A DNA stretch of 64,000 nt from Turbatrix aceti (Eukaryota > Nematoda > Chromadorea > Rhabditida > Panagrolaimidae). Below, piece by piece: positions 1-11,648 of the stretch; the stretch's first letter is position 1, and each line of letters begins with the position of its first letter. The stretch is from the NCBI GenBank assembly GCA_963969345.1, contig OZ017768.1, forward strand, positions 9,200,718-9,264,717, in the 5' to 3' direction. The notes below the pieces were generated by a model. That model was given only the letters and a program-made list of their open reading frames with translations. It had not been told where the DNA came from and did no database searches. A program made the translations under genes and the position numbers.

Positions 1-1127
1 ATGTGTAGGGTTGAAGGACAATGACGTAATCCCACCCTCCCATGTTGATGCTGCCAACGCTGCCTGGACACGATCGGATGAATCTTGGATCGATGAAGAG
101 ATTTATTGGATCGTTTCTGGAGAGGTCGTCGACTTGGGGCAGGGAGATGGCGAAGAGCTTGGCTCCACTTGCTCGGCGGATTTCGAGTGTATTCTGGAAT
201 GGGACGTTGATTACGGAAGATTTGAAAAAAACGGTACCGTATACGTTACGCATACCCGTGCACGGCATCGTAACGTATACGTCACGCATTATCAAGTCAT
301 TTTTGAAAAAGTAGGATTCGAACGGTGCAAATGTGTGAAATGAACGTAACACATACAGTATGATACGGTATAGTATCATACCGTACGTACCACGTTCATG
401 TCACGCGTTTGCACATTTTGAGTAGCTTTGTACTTTTTCTGTGAAGGCATCACTTACCCCGGTTGCGATCAGCACGATCAAAACGTACAATTCGGCACCT
501 GGGATATCAGGAACTGAATGAACATCTCTCGCGACCAGTCGACAGAGCAGACTGACAAGTTCGTCTTTGTCGAACCTCTAAAAAGTTTTTTTGCATGCCA
601 TAAAGGCTATCAAAACTCACGGGCAGAGCAGCTCTGATGGTACCAGCGGAGAATCTCTCGATGTGCTGGTCGATCCGAAAAATCCGTAGTCTTCCGTCTT
701 CCTTTCCTCGATACACTCTCACGCCTGCAAACAACTGATTTGCGTAATGCAGGCAGCTGGATGCAGGATGAAGATGCAGGTACGACAGAGGCTGGATGAT
801 TGGGGGCCCCCATCCACCAGCTTCCGTCCAGTTGATCTCAAGCATGCTGGTGGCGTACGAGTCACCGAAGCTTCCGGGCAGGGGCGCCGAGGCCAGCGAG
901 GGGAAATGGTCGGTGGCGGCGCTTGTTATCACGAGTCGTTGCGCCTAAATTCAGTTTCTATTGTTCGGAGGTCAAAGATCAGTACTATTTAGCTCACAAA
1001 CCTTGAACGATGGATATGTGGCCACAGAACGTGCCAGCGGCCGTGTTTTGTCAGTTGAATTAGCCCTAGTTCTTCCCCGAATCGTCTTCAAGAGTACGAG
1101 TCCATGCCTGACAAGCCGGCACGCCAT
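1..1127 (-). CDS. Branched-chain aminotransferase-like protein, mitochondrial, 3' end off the window
   Basis: Four exons: 1127-1002, 944-621, 577-458 and 193 to the left edge. All junctions are GT-AG and phase 0, with introns of 57, 43 and 264 nt. The first 42 codons begin at an ATG and are rich in Arg with almost no acidic residues, as in a mitochondrial presequence. Exon 2 carries the BCAT core (INWTEAGGWGPPIIQP, then LHPASSCLHYANQLFAGVRVY). Exon 4 aligns with the family segment DPAFIRAWVGGVGNYKLGG as DPRFIRSCPGSVGSINMGG. The family enzyme transfers the amino group of Leu, Ile or Val to 2-oxoglutarate using PLP. Two key residues are changed here: the PLP-binding Lys position is Asn, and the YVRP substrate-site Arg is replaced (YVLI). 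Frame and splice sites are intact, so this looks like a pseudoenzyme rather than an obvious pseudogene. The rest of the gene lies outside the window. Confidence 0.82.
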
Positions 1128-3510
1128 CATGTGTCATCGGGGGGAAACTCAAGTGTTAGTAGGCAAGTAGGAAAAGTGTTCCTTTTAATTTTCTGGTTAT
1201 GCAAAATTGGTTTTTTAAACAATCGCAGCCGTGAGGGAAAAATCTGTAACTATAAAATAAACCTACTCCAAGTGCTTTTTGGAAGTTCACAAAAAAAGCA
1301 GTCTAACATAAATGCTGGAGCTCGTCTTTTTGCGTCTTTTTTACGCTCCAGAGAATTTGCATAATGGGAAGGTGTGTTCATTTATTTTTTCAACAATGTT
1401 GAGTTCCTAAAGAGTTTTATTTTACCACAGAACAAGTCTTTTAAAAAATGGTGGATATTAGGTTTTTTGTTCGTTTTTTGCGCCAGGTAGGAGCGATGAA
1501 AGTTGAAGTTCCTCTCCGTGGTCTATGGTAGATAGTGTTTGTTATGATGGAGGAACGACATGAAATTTGGTCGATTTTGAGCGCCTCTGTTAGAAAACGT
1601 GTCATTAGCATTGTTGTCTGTTTGTTTTGCCAGCCCTGGGCTGGGTTAATTTAAATAATGCGATGAAACCTCGGCATCCAGTGATTTAGATGCACGCGTG
1701 CGTGCGTCCGTGACAGAAGATTTTACGGTGTGAGATTTGGTTTTGACAGATTTTTCGGCGAAACAATGAAGCAACATAAATTTTGTTTCCTCTTCAATTT
1801 TTTTCTAGCGCGTGTATTTTGGTGCCTTTGGCGACCAACATAAGAACTTTTTTAAGAGGTTTTCGATTTGCAATTCTTTTTTTAATTGAAACTTCACACG
1901 TATTTTTTTTGTTTAGTGTTTCGTGCTTTCAACTTTAGTTTTACAATTTTTTTTACATTTTTTGCAACAATTTTTGGGGGGCGTAATTTTTTGCTGAAAT
2001 AACTAAGATCTTTAATTTTTCTAAACTTGACAAATGGATTTCTTCCTGACACCACGTTTTTTGTGACACATTTTCAGATGACACAAAGTTTCTTGACGCC
2101 TTTAACTGTTGCCGTTTTGCTATTTTCGTTCTTTAGGACATTTTTTTGCCAAAAAACACAAAATATCGTAATGATAAGTGTCAAACACGGGACCATCCAT
2201 GGTAGGGACAAAGTGCAAAATTATAACGAATAAACACGCTCGCTTAGCTGTCTCTGCATGCATAAGATAGCAGCACCAGTGCCTGCTCTCCGGTACCCCT
2301 CCCGATATGATATACACGTTATTTTCGAGCGCTGACGGAGTTATCCAGGATTCATCTTGAGTCCCAAAAATTAACAAACCAAATGAGTTGTTCGTTTCGA
2401 TGCTTACTTAGTTAGACATGGACGCTTCCCGTGATGTGACCCTGTAATGAAATGCAGTACAGTCATTTCTAAGCGATTGCAGACACATCAGTGATTTTGG
2501 GATTCTGAGAAATGACTTCCGCTTTAGTCGGTTCTTCGTTGCTCGTTGTTATTTTTTTCGTTCCCGTGCTTTTGCTTTTCTTTTTTTTCAGTTGTGGGAA
2601 AGGAAAACAAAGATTTTCAAGCAGTGCAGAATTTTTGCACTGGTTGAGTATAGTTACGGTATTGTTCTATGGTTCTCAGGTGGACGTGGATTTGAAAAGG
2701 GGTTTATAAGTACCATCAGGTGCCTATTTGCCTTGCAAGTTTTTACATCATCTCTAGATTGCATTTCCATGCTTGTTTTTCTGCCAAAGCGGTGCAAAAA
2801 CAGAAATTATGAATTATAAACACTGTTCTAACTTGAAAATAACAAGAATAGATTTTTATTACCTTGATGTGAAAAAATAGTGTGTTATCGTGCTTTGTTC
2901 CCAGAAATTCTGGTAAAAGTTGTTGTCGTCACTGTCTAACTGGATTTTTTCTTAAACAAATAAAAAAAATTATAAGATTAGCAGTACACCAGGCATCTAA
3001 ATCGACGGGTCAACTGCTAATTTTATATAAAGAAAAATTTCAAGCATTTTTTTTATGTAAAAAACCTAGTTGGACTTCTTTTTCACTGCTGGATGTTCTA
3101 TGCTCTCTTTGGTGACTAAAAATGTATTATTTTTTCGTCAAGCGAGTATACCAATTGGACCAATTCGGTCTTTTGGGGGGGGGTGACATCAACCGGCACA
3201 TTGAAGAGATGATTGAGCACTTACTTACAAGCCTCTAAAATTTAAGGAACCACCCAATTTCGATGTTTCTTTCGTGGATCTTTGTTGCATCTTTTTTGAA
3301 CTTTGATTTCAAGTTTTGTTCTGCAAATTATGTACGAACTAATTTTATGTGCGTTGCGCTTCTGAAGAAATCACGATAAGTGCCACTTATAGAAATCTTT
3401 CATCCAGTGACAACATATCTGAGCTGGTTGTTGTCTGGAGTCTTCACAGCCTTCAACTTCATGTCACCTGCTGTGAACGGCAGCTTTGAACACACGTTTG
3501 AGACAACAAC
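1128..3510. other. Intergenic, AT-rich spacer
   Basis: Separates the divergently transcribed BCAT-like and GPCR genes. It holds long T and A runs and only short unsupported open frames. The right end (about 3380-3510) is probably the 5' leader of the GPCR: an in-frame TGA at 3499 precedes its first ATG. I see no repeats or RNA genes. Confidence 0.5.
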
Positions 3511-6500
3511 ATGGATGGCAACCAGCAATTTGACCGCCATCATCGCTTCGAATCTTCGCCACCGACTTTTACAGTCGAAGGGACAGAAGAGGCAACAGAC
3601 GATTCTGCAGCTTCGTCGTCCATGTCTTTTCTTTTCGATGCATTCTACTTTATCGTTCCGATCGCTGGGGTTCTGCTCAACTGTTATGTCTTTATGAGAC
3701 TCAGACGAATCGCTAAGTACGTTTTGAAATCGTTCGACGATCGTATCCATAATATAATATTTCAAATTCCAAAAATGCCATGCGAACTTTGTGGCACGAC
3801 AGGTTCATGACTTGGATGATTTATGACTTTCAAGTGACGAATTTTGTGTTCGTGTATTGCAAGAGTTATGATTATGCAACAATTTGCAGCCTTCACGCAA
3901 TTTTTTTCTAACAAAAATAATGGGATATCAAAAAAAATCTACTGAGAATTTCTTATTTTTGCAAGAAAAAAAAATCTGAAATGCTGAAGTCCAAAAATTT
4001 GCAGAAGACATGCCTACCGTTTCGAAACGTCCTCCGCACTGCCGCTGTGCGCGATGTCCATCTGCGATACCTTCTGCCTCCTGGCACAACTCTTCCAGGC
4101 TGCATTTCACATCATTGTTGGATGGACTTCGGCATCGGCGCATTTTTCTGACCTGGAATATCCGACTATGATTGACTTCAACGTTGACAGCGAAACGGAT
4201 TTGAACAGCGATCTCGTGAGTCCGGTAATGGCACCGCTCTCATTGTTCTGCAAAATTGACATGTATATCCTTCACCTGACGTCGGCGTTTTCGGTGTGGT
4301 GCTGGTTGATGCTGTCGATTTTGAGGTACACGGCTGTCTTTCATCCCCTCAGGTACCACACTATCTGGCGACAACCCAGACACGCTCTGATCATCATGGC
4401 CGCTGCCAGCTGCGTTCTGGAATCTTGGATACTGATAACCGTGTCGTATATTCCCCTTACGCGGTCCTGCAACGAAGATCCTTTGGTGGATTTTAAGTCT
4501 CTGCAGGTGAGTGTTGCACGTGCAAAAAACGTGTCATTTTTGCCGGATTAACACATTTTTCTATGATATTTTTTATTGGCTGGCTTTGACCGACAAAAGC
4601 TTTGCAGACTACAACAGTAATTACCGGATTTGAAATTTTATTCTGGCGGATTACATTTTTTTCTTTGATATGTGACGTAGAGGAACGGTAAACGGGGGCG
4701 CGTAAACATGGTAAATTGACGTATGTTTTCAACCTTCTCGAATTTTAACATCATCATATGTGTCATAGTCTGTTTGTGTTTATCTGATGTAAGAGGAAGC
4801 TATGTAGCTTATCTCTTTGTACTTATTGATTGTTCAGAGAATCGACGTGGTGGTTGCTGGTTTTTGGCAGGATGAGTTTATGGTCAGGGGCCGTACGTAA
4901 GACCGCCTGGGTTGTCGAACTTGCAAGATATTCGGACAGTTGTGACACTATTTGCGTCATGGCTGTCAGAATATTGGCATTCTTCTTCCTGACTCAACTT
5001 TTCATGGAAGTATTTAGGTTTTAGACGGGGGGTCATGGCGGTTGAGGGACTTTTGTATTTTTTGGGGATCGTTCGATTTTGACAAAATTTTGACATAAAA
5101 TATGGTTAAAAAGCTTTAATGTAGGTTTCTGAGCCTATAAAGTAAAAAATCTGGATTATTTTTTTGCTGGATTTTGTAAATTAATCAACATAATGTCAAA
5201 CATTATTTTTTGCAAATAATGCCATTTATAAGTTTTTTATTATTGAATTGTTATTTTCTAATTTAAAAAAATAATTCGTACTAAATATAATTTTTTAAAC
5301 TACGCTTACAACAACCGCGTTTTTGTTTTTGTTTTTTTAGTTTTTGCAAGACACCAAAGACTCAGCCTTACTCAAACCTTTCCCCTCTCCACTTTCAGCA
5401 TTGATAACATAAACTTTATTTTTCAATTCAAAACCGAATTTGACTGGCCCAACTGGGCCGTTTTCGATGTACGACATAAATGATAGGTGCTTCGGTAGGC
5501 GTACTGTCTTCCGAACTTATCAGAACCTCGGATGGCGTAGACAATGCGCGGCTAACTCGGCTTTCGTAGTGGGGTTCGTAGAATTCTTCGAGTTGGTTAG
5601 GACTAAAGTAGAGACGACTTCCTAAAGAGATAATTTTTATCAGAATTTGTAATTATTGGATTTAGTTAGTATAGATTGGGGGAATTAGAACTTTGAAAGT
5701 CTTAACTTTATTCTCAACTATACAAGGATCAAAGTCTATCAGACTTTCGTCTTTGCAAAAAAAGAATTAAACTGCAAATATCAGAATCACTAGAAATTTA
5801 ACGTGTGGCACAAAAGTTTATAAATTAATTAATTCATTGGTCAAGTAGACTAATTGGTAGAACAAAGCAGTCAGTAATCACTCACTTCGATAGTAGCCGT
5901 AGGCACCCGTTGGTCTGTAGAAAAGGACCGAGCTGAGGACTAGGAGGTGCAGAAGCAGCATGGCGGCAACTCTGAGGCGGCGATGTATTTAGTAAGGGGG
6001 ACAGGGGACCCCAGAAGCTATAAGAAGGCAAAGGCGGAATGAGACTCTATGGCAACTCTTTTTTATTTCTGTTTTGCTCGACGTTAACGCGTAATTAACT
6101 TTTTTTTTCATTTCGTCAGTGTTGTAATCCATCGAAGGAGACAGTGGGACAGTGGGCTGTCAGGGGAGGTTAAGCTGATAGGATAACAATGATGTTTGTT
6201 TACGGCATTTTAGGGTATACGTTCAAAGGGCCACGCAATAAATAAAATATACGACATGCGTATGTACAATATGAATGTCAGCAATACGAATAGTAAATAA
6301 TTATTATTTAGAACAGCGGAGGCATGGATATTTTGAATTTAATTTACATACATATTTTTGAGTTGTTAACAATTTTGTTAATTTTACTATTACGTTTTTG
6401 GTATCCATAAGGTTTATATATTACATTAGTGCAGTGTTACATAATAATACGATTTATAGTGCAAAAACCTAGTTAGTATCGTAGTTTATAAAAAAGTTAA

Positions 6501-7430
6501 GTTATGAATACGTGTACACGTACACACCTGTACATATTTGTGTACACGTACATAAATATGTACAGGTGATTCACATTGACGCTACCTGACCACTACTCCC
6601 CCGGCCCTTGTCCTAACTCGCACAGGCTCATTTTAAATAGGTTCTGCGAATAAATTTGCTTATCAACTTTCAAATTTGTTATTTATTTGTTGACGCATAA
6701 TTTATATTTTGGGAACCGTAGAGTTGTAAGCACTTTAAGAAATTCGTATTATTACGCATTTTACCTGTTTACCACCGACATTATGCAACAAATAATAACT
6801 TAATAATGATCAAGAACATGTACTACACAACTGCTAACTTTTTTTTTGAAAAAAAATTTTTGAATCTCAAAATTTTTCTAGGTCGCTCACCTGACGGATA
6901 TCGTTCTGGGATATCTCCTACCTGCCTTCATCCGCATCGGACTGGACGGCGTTGTCCTCGGCTACTGCTATCACCCCCATTTTCTGAGTCCACGATTTTT
7001 GGAGCGCCGCCATGGCATCAGCGATACTTCCCAGCAACAGACGGTCTCGACAATCGCGGACGCCCCGCTGCTCTCCAACATGACGTCCCTGGCGAAGAAA
7101 GCTTCAGACCGCCGCGAAACACTGGGCCGAAAGAAAAACTCGATGATCGTGCGCTCGCTGATCATTTCGGCGATTAACCTGGGCTGCAATCTGCCGTCCC
7201 ATGTTTTGAGAATAGCCTGGACCCTGAACACGGAGTTGGCTGGCGACGTTGACGGAGGGTCGGGGGTCTATATTTTTATTGAAGCACTCAGCCAGATCCT
7301 TTACTTTGGACAGTTTACGTGCAATGCGCTGTACCTGTCGACGACTATTTATGAGACATCGATGCCCTCGAACAAGGCTTATGGGTCTAGTTCGAAAGGT
7401 GTGGGGTCCAGGATTCTGGATGACACGTAG
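3511..7430 (+). CDS. Class A (rhodopsin-like) G-protein-coupled receptor, probable neuropeptide receptor
   Basis: Three exons (3511-3716, 4005-4506, 6882-7430) join in frame to 418 aa. The ATG at 3511 follows an in-frame TGA at 3499 and has a good context (aacaacATGg). Hydrophobic segments fit seven helices: TM1 begins FYFIVPIAGVLLNC; TM2 follows RFETSSALPLCAMSICD; TM3 contains FSVWCWLMLSILRY; TM5 contains DIVLGYLLPAFIRIG; TM6 contains LIISAINLGCNLPSHVLR; TM7 contains ALSQILYFGQFTCNALYL. The intracellular loop after TM3 has AVFHPLRY, typical of peptide receptors. The acidic residue of the DRY motif is replaced (LRY, about residue 172), and the NPxxY motif is NALYL. The ligand cannot be told from sequence. 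Intron 1 is 288 nt. Intron 2 (4507-6881) is unusually long for this window and hosts an antisense secreted-protein gene. Confidence 0.88.
4884..5096 (-). CDS. Possible small ORF antisense in GPCR intron 2
   Basis: An uninterrupted ATG-to-TGA frame of 70 aa inside the second GPCR intron. There is a second in-frame ATG 20 codons in. The C-terminal half (from EEECQYSDSHDANS to NPGGLTYGP) has mixed, non-repetitive composition with two cysteines, unlike translations of the surrounding AT-rich DNA. I see no signal peptide and no family match. It lies 330 bp beyond the 3' end of the better supported nested gene on the same strand. It could be a chance frame. Confidence 0.22.
   Translation of the reverse strand: MSKFCQNRTIPKKYKSPSTAMTPRLKPKYFHEKLSQEEECQYSDSHDANSVTTVRISCKFDNPGGLTYGP
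5428..5961 (-). CDS. Small secreted protein, nested antisense in GPCR intron 2
   Basis: Two exons, 5961-5886 and 5621-5428, joined by a 264-nt GT-AG intron (donor A|gtgagt, acceptor tttag|G) with matching phase 1; total 89 aa. The first ATG opens a classic signal peptide (MLLLHLLVLSSVLFYRPTGA, then YGYY). The mature part has no cysteine and is acidic and Ser/Thr/Pro-rich (SEDSTPTEAP). It ends with a basic HRKR site followed by the nine residues PSWASQIRF and a TGA. A signal peptide plus a terminal dibasic-released peptide is the layout of a neuropeptide precursor. However, no C-terminal Gly for amidation follows the RF. I do not recognise the family. The whole gene sits in the intron of a receptor on the opposite strand. 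Confidence 0.65.
6525..6568. repeat. Perfect 15-bp inverted repeat (short stem-loop)
   Basis: Arms 6525-6539 and 6554-6568 are exact reverse complements around a 14-nt loop that is itself rich in GTAC/TGTACA. It lies in the long GPCR intron, 300 bp upstream of the last exon. Function unknown. Confidence 0.6.
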
Positions 7431-8185
7431 AAACTGAGGGCAATGATGAAGAGTGCCGGGGTTAGGATCGGGATGGGCGTGGCTTAATTTGTTTGCGAAC
7501 GAATACGAACATTTTTTGAACGCGTTCAAAAAAACCGAACATTTAGATTTTTGATCTGTATTTTAGGCTAAATTTTCCTGATTTAATAAAAATAATTTGT
7601 GCATCAAATTTTTTACTCAAAAACAGTTTCAGAATATTTTTTTGTATCTTCAAAATTTTTTTCCGAAAAAAACAAATTTTTTTGCCAAATCCCTGGGAGC
7701 ACGGATTGTTGCACAGTGTGCAATTTTTGTATTTATTTTAAATTATTCATTTTTCATAGCGGGACTTTTTAGTCTTTGAACGGAACAAAGAAATCCAATT
7801 TTTACGAGTTCTCTTTTTTTAGGACGTATACGCTTCATTTTTTTGTTTTTGTATTTATTTGATTTCCCAGCGTGGGTATGTATGTATATCTCGTAGACAT
7901 TACCTACAACATGATCGAGTGTGCAACAATAAATAGAGACTATGTATAAGCGATGACTGATAAGCACTGTGTTCGCTGCGCTGCGAATTTGGTGGCATGC
8001 GTTCAAAAAGAGCAAAAAAATGAAACTTGGTATGTACAGACACGTTTGGGTACAACTCGTCGCATCGGGGGCGGCGAGGAAAAAACAGATCGTTCTAGCG
8101 GAACCGGAGCGAGATCACGCTTTTCTACAGTCCAGAAAAGCGGGCGGAATGGACGGAGAAGACGAGCGCAAGCGGGTGGGTGGGT
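7431..8185. other. Intergenic, convergent 3' ends of GPCR and NRF-6-like gene
   Basis: A spacer between two converging genes, presumably holding both 3' UTRs. It is AT-rich up to about 7930 and more mixed beyond that. I see no supported coding segment. Confidence 0.5.
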
Positions 8186-9909
8186 TCAGGCATCTTTTTT
8201 GGGATTGTTCTGAGAAGAGGCAAAGACATGGCTGTACAGTTGGTTGGCGAGCTTGGAGAGAGGCGCCTCGACGATCAGGTAGAGGACGAGGGCGAGCGCG
8301 TAGCTGATGACCGCGACGGCCGGGAGCACGGCAAAGACCTCCCAGGGACCGTGGGCGGTCTGGAGGAAGGGGAGGTGGTTGAACAGGTAAACTACCGGCA
8401 TGTGAATCAGGTACGCCTGCAAAAAAGATTCATCAGTCAGGTCCAAAAAATGATTGTGAATGCTTACCTGGAAGGTGATGGTAGCGAGGATGTTCATCAT
8501 GAGCGAGAACTTGACCTGGTGCCAGTACATTGCGTAGACGATGAACCAGGCGGTGGCGGCGCCGAAGAGGGTCCGGAAGACAGCGGTATAGAAGGTGTTG
8601 TACGCCGTGTTGCCCGCATCAGGGTACCAGTACTCAGGCAGGATGCCAAAGATGCAGAAGGCCATGACACCGACCGCGGCGTAGTTCATCGCTCGGAGCG
8701 TTTTCGCCGAGAAGGCCGGAGCCTTGACAAAGTGGACCGAGACAAAACCGGCGAGGATGCCGATGAAGAAGGGTCCGCACTTGGTGTAGGGCCGCGAGTA
8801 AATGTCCCAGAGACCCCGGTAGATGGTATCCAGCTCGGATTGCGTCTGGTTGGGGAACGAGATGAACGGGATGTCGACGTCCGACTTGTTGCAGATGTCG
8901 TAGAACCGGCAGACGAAGGCCCGGGCCAGGCAAGAAGCCGCGATGAGACCGGTCACGAGGCCTGCTCCCAGCTTCGGGTTGTACACCAGAGCGCCCATCA
9001 GCAGCGGAGCCAGCGCGTAGAGCTGGAAGTCGAGGCCCAGGTACCAGAGGTAGCCGAGGCACGTCGGAGCCGACTGCCAGTTGCTCGTGAACGTCAGGTG
9101 CGCCGCGAATCCCCGCCAGCCGCAGGTGGAGATCATGGAGTCGTAGAATCGGGGCAGGTAGGTCTGGGTGAACTGCGACTGGGCGAGGTAGACAAAGACT
9201 GCCACGGAAGGGAACAGTCGGAGGATCCGGCGGATGATAAAGTTGGAGTAGTTGCGGCCGAAGGTCTGGGACGCGTTGGTGGTGGCGAAGCGAGCCCAGG
9301 TGCGGGCGGCGAGGAATCCGGAGAGCACGAGAAAGACTTCAACGCCGAGAGCTGAGTTTCCGAAAACCGGGCCGAAGAAGGGGTGGTTGTGGATGTTGTC
9401 CTTGAAGATCTGGGCCGAGGGCAGACGCTCAAGGATGTCGATTCGGCCTTCGGAGGCTGTGTGGTTCACCATGACCCAGATGATCGCAAAGACTCGGATG
9501 TAGTCGATGGCCGCGAACTTGGAAGGCTTACTTTGGGTCAGTTCTTTGAAGTTCCTAAAATTTTAGGCATGAATAAATATTTTTGTTGGTTTTAGGTAAA
9601 AACGAACTTCGAAATGGAAAAGGCCTGCAGAGCGGCGGAGTTCTTTACCAACTCGCCACCAAACAAGGCTCCGAGCCAGGTGATCAGGATGCTGACAAAG
9701 CTGTTGAGCCAGTTTGGCTCGAAAACAAATCCCTCATCGCATGATGTGAGACTGGCGCCCGTGAGCGAGCACTTGGCCGGGGAAGAGACCGATCGGTGCG
9801 TCTTGACGCCATGATGATGAGGGGGCGATGCCGTGGGCGTCATCGACGACGCCGCAGGACGAATCTCCAGTCTCGACCAGTTAGCAAGCAAATCTTGGGA
9901 TGTAAACAT
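8186..9909 (-). CDS. NRF-6-like acyltransferase (acyltransferase 3 family), short form
   Basis: Three exons (9909-9608, 9554-8468, 8416-8186) with introns of 53 and 51 nt join to 539 aa. The second intron is a multiple of three, so the frame reads through if it is unspliced. The family start block is present: KFAAIDYIRVFAIIWVMVNH, with the conserved His in the first core helix, then many hydrophobic segments (for example GVEVFLVLSGFLAAR, PTCLGYLWYLGLDFQLYALA and VPFNQ-type loops further on). Family members are multi-pass membrane proteins thought to move acyl groups or lipids. C. elegans nrf-6 affects fluoxetine sensitivity and yolk-lipid transport. The first ATG (9909) gives only about 70 residues before the first helix (WLNSFVSILITWLGALFGGE), so the Cys-containing extracellular NRF domain usual in the family is absent, or lies in unseen upstream exons. 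Confidence 0.85.
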
Positions 9910-11648
9910 TTTTCGACGACAGTAAACCGTGTTGATCAGATGATAATTATGACGATGATGATGATGATGACAAAGTTTTGCCGTGGTAGAACAGAACACT
10001 TTTCTTTCTTGTCACCACAGCACACGACAGAGCGAGACGCGTTTAGTGTCGCAAATCACCGCGTTCCGATGAGTACATATATCCTCGGCTGAAAAGCAAC
10101 ACGCTTTGCACCGCCCTTGTTTCGTTTGTTTCGTGCACGCCTTGGAGTAATCACGTCGGCAGACCGGACTCCGCCTTCCTCCTGTGTCTTGGACGACGAA
10201 TGGTAAAGGTGATCGCACACATGCACGCGCACACCATTTTCGGACGACCGGCCTCCCGTTATCACCACCCAGCCCCTGCCGACCATTATACTTAGCAGTC
10301 GTCCAGTCGGATGCGATACACTTGACAACGCGCACGTAGGCAAACATAAAAAATAAGGACAACAAGTCGTAAAGAATCGTAAATCGTAAATCGGCGCAGA
10401 AAAAAAAGGAAAGGATGACAAATGTGAGAGCACAGACGGACAAAAAAAAACACAGATTGTTTTCGCCAAGTAATGACAGAAATCTTGGCGAAAACAGAAA
10501 CAGAAGATAGTTCACGTGAGTTGTGGAAACCCGCTGTAAAGTAAGTTGTGTTGTGGAAGCCAAGGCGCTGGCGATCTTGATGCCTTGAGGGGTCAGCGAT
10601 AAAAACAACTTTACGTTCACTTTGTATGGGAGGGAGTTGGGAAAAGCGAGTGTGCTTTGGACTGGGAGTATTGGGTCGAACTCGGTTTTGGTACTATCGG
10701 TAACGGTGACGCGAACAAACCTGGCACGAGAACACAAATTTTTTTTTGCAGAAAATCAACCGCCATCACGCAGGTGAAATCCCCGTCCGCTCTGTCGCTC
10801 TGATCTGCGCGTTGCAGATCGATCACGTGTGTTGTGTTGTCTTTTGCGTGCAGACAGATGTGCACGCGTCTGATACTTATGTATTTCAGCAGAAAAATAA
10901 AATGGGAGAGAAAGATCGTTACCCAAGTTTGTCAGGCGTCGGTAGATGCTCATCATGATAAGTAACGTAAAGTGATCATTGCAATAGACGTCGACTACTT
11001 GTGCGTTTCCACCCCAACACAAATTCCTTCGAAAACCCAAAAATCTGCAGCCATGTATCCTATCCAACAGACAACATCACCGACTGATGTTGAATGTTGT
11101 TTTTTTTTGAATACCGGGGATGTCGGGTGATCGTGATGCAATTTAAAAATAGCTTTTTACTTGCAGGCGAGGGTGGATGGATGACAAAGGGGTGCAAACA
11201 CATGCTTCTTCCACCTGACTGCTCTGGCCCGTCGCACCTGTGCCCCCGTGTCCCCTGTCTGTCAGTCAGTCATCCAGAGGTACACGCGTTCGTCGTCGTC
11301 TAAGTAAGTCACTGATAACCGACCCAAGATCGAATCGAGACAGACAATGAATGACTGGACTGTTGACTGCTTACCTGCCAGGTAATCATGCAGGTGACCG
11401 AACGGCATTCGTGAGAGCTCTCAAATCCCCTCCAAAATCCGACGTTCACGTGCTTCAAGAACGGCTGAAATTGGGCGGAATGCCACATACAAAAAATTAA
11501 AAGGATCATCAATCAAAAACTTTTTTAATGTTTGACGTTGGCTTTTTAACGCCTACGTACAAGGTCGCGATAAATCACGTAGACGATTGGGAACGGAACG
11601 AACAAGAGCCGCCAAGATCGGACCAACGAGGTCGGCTGCAGCTTGGAT
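9910..11648. other. Upstream region of the NRF-6-like gene
   Basis: Contains a (GAT)n run near 9949-9971 just upstream of the start codon. The stretch at 10100-10330 is less AT-rich and may be promoter or leader. A minus-strand open frame at 10012-10737 lacks an ATG and looks non-coding. A minus-strand segment near 11380-11481 has a good acceptor (tttcag) and donor (CAG|gtaagc) around an open frame, but I could not join it to anything. Confidence 0.35.

Noticed and set aside
305..325. B-box-like GTTCGAATCC on the minus strand
   Set aside because: No A box, acceptor stem or D arm nearby; it lies in a BCAT-like intron, so it is not a tRNA gene.
11..343. 110-aa plus-strand open frame
   Set aside because: It is the shadow of BCAT-like exon 4 and the preceding intron on the minus strand, which aligns with a known family.
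8180..9355. 391-aa plus-strand open frame
   Set aside because: Highly charged, low-complexity translation opposite the NRF-6-like gene, whose minus-strand reading matches the family.
10012..10737. 241-aa minus-strand frame
   Set aside because: It has no ATG start, and its composition looks like translated promoter or leader sequence. No domain is visible.
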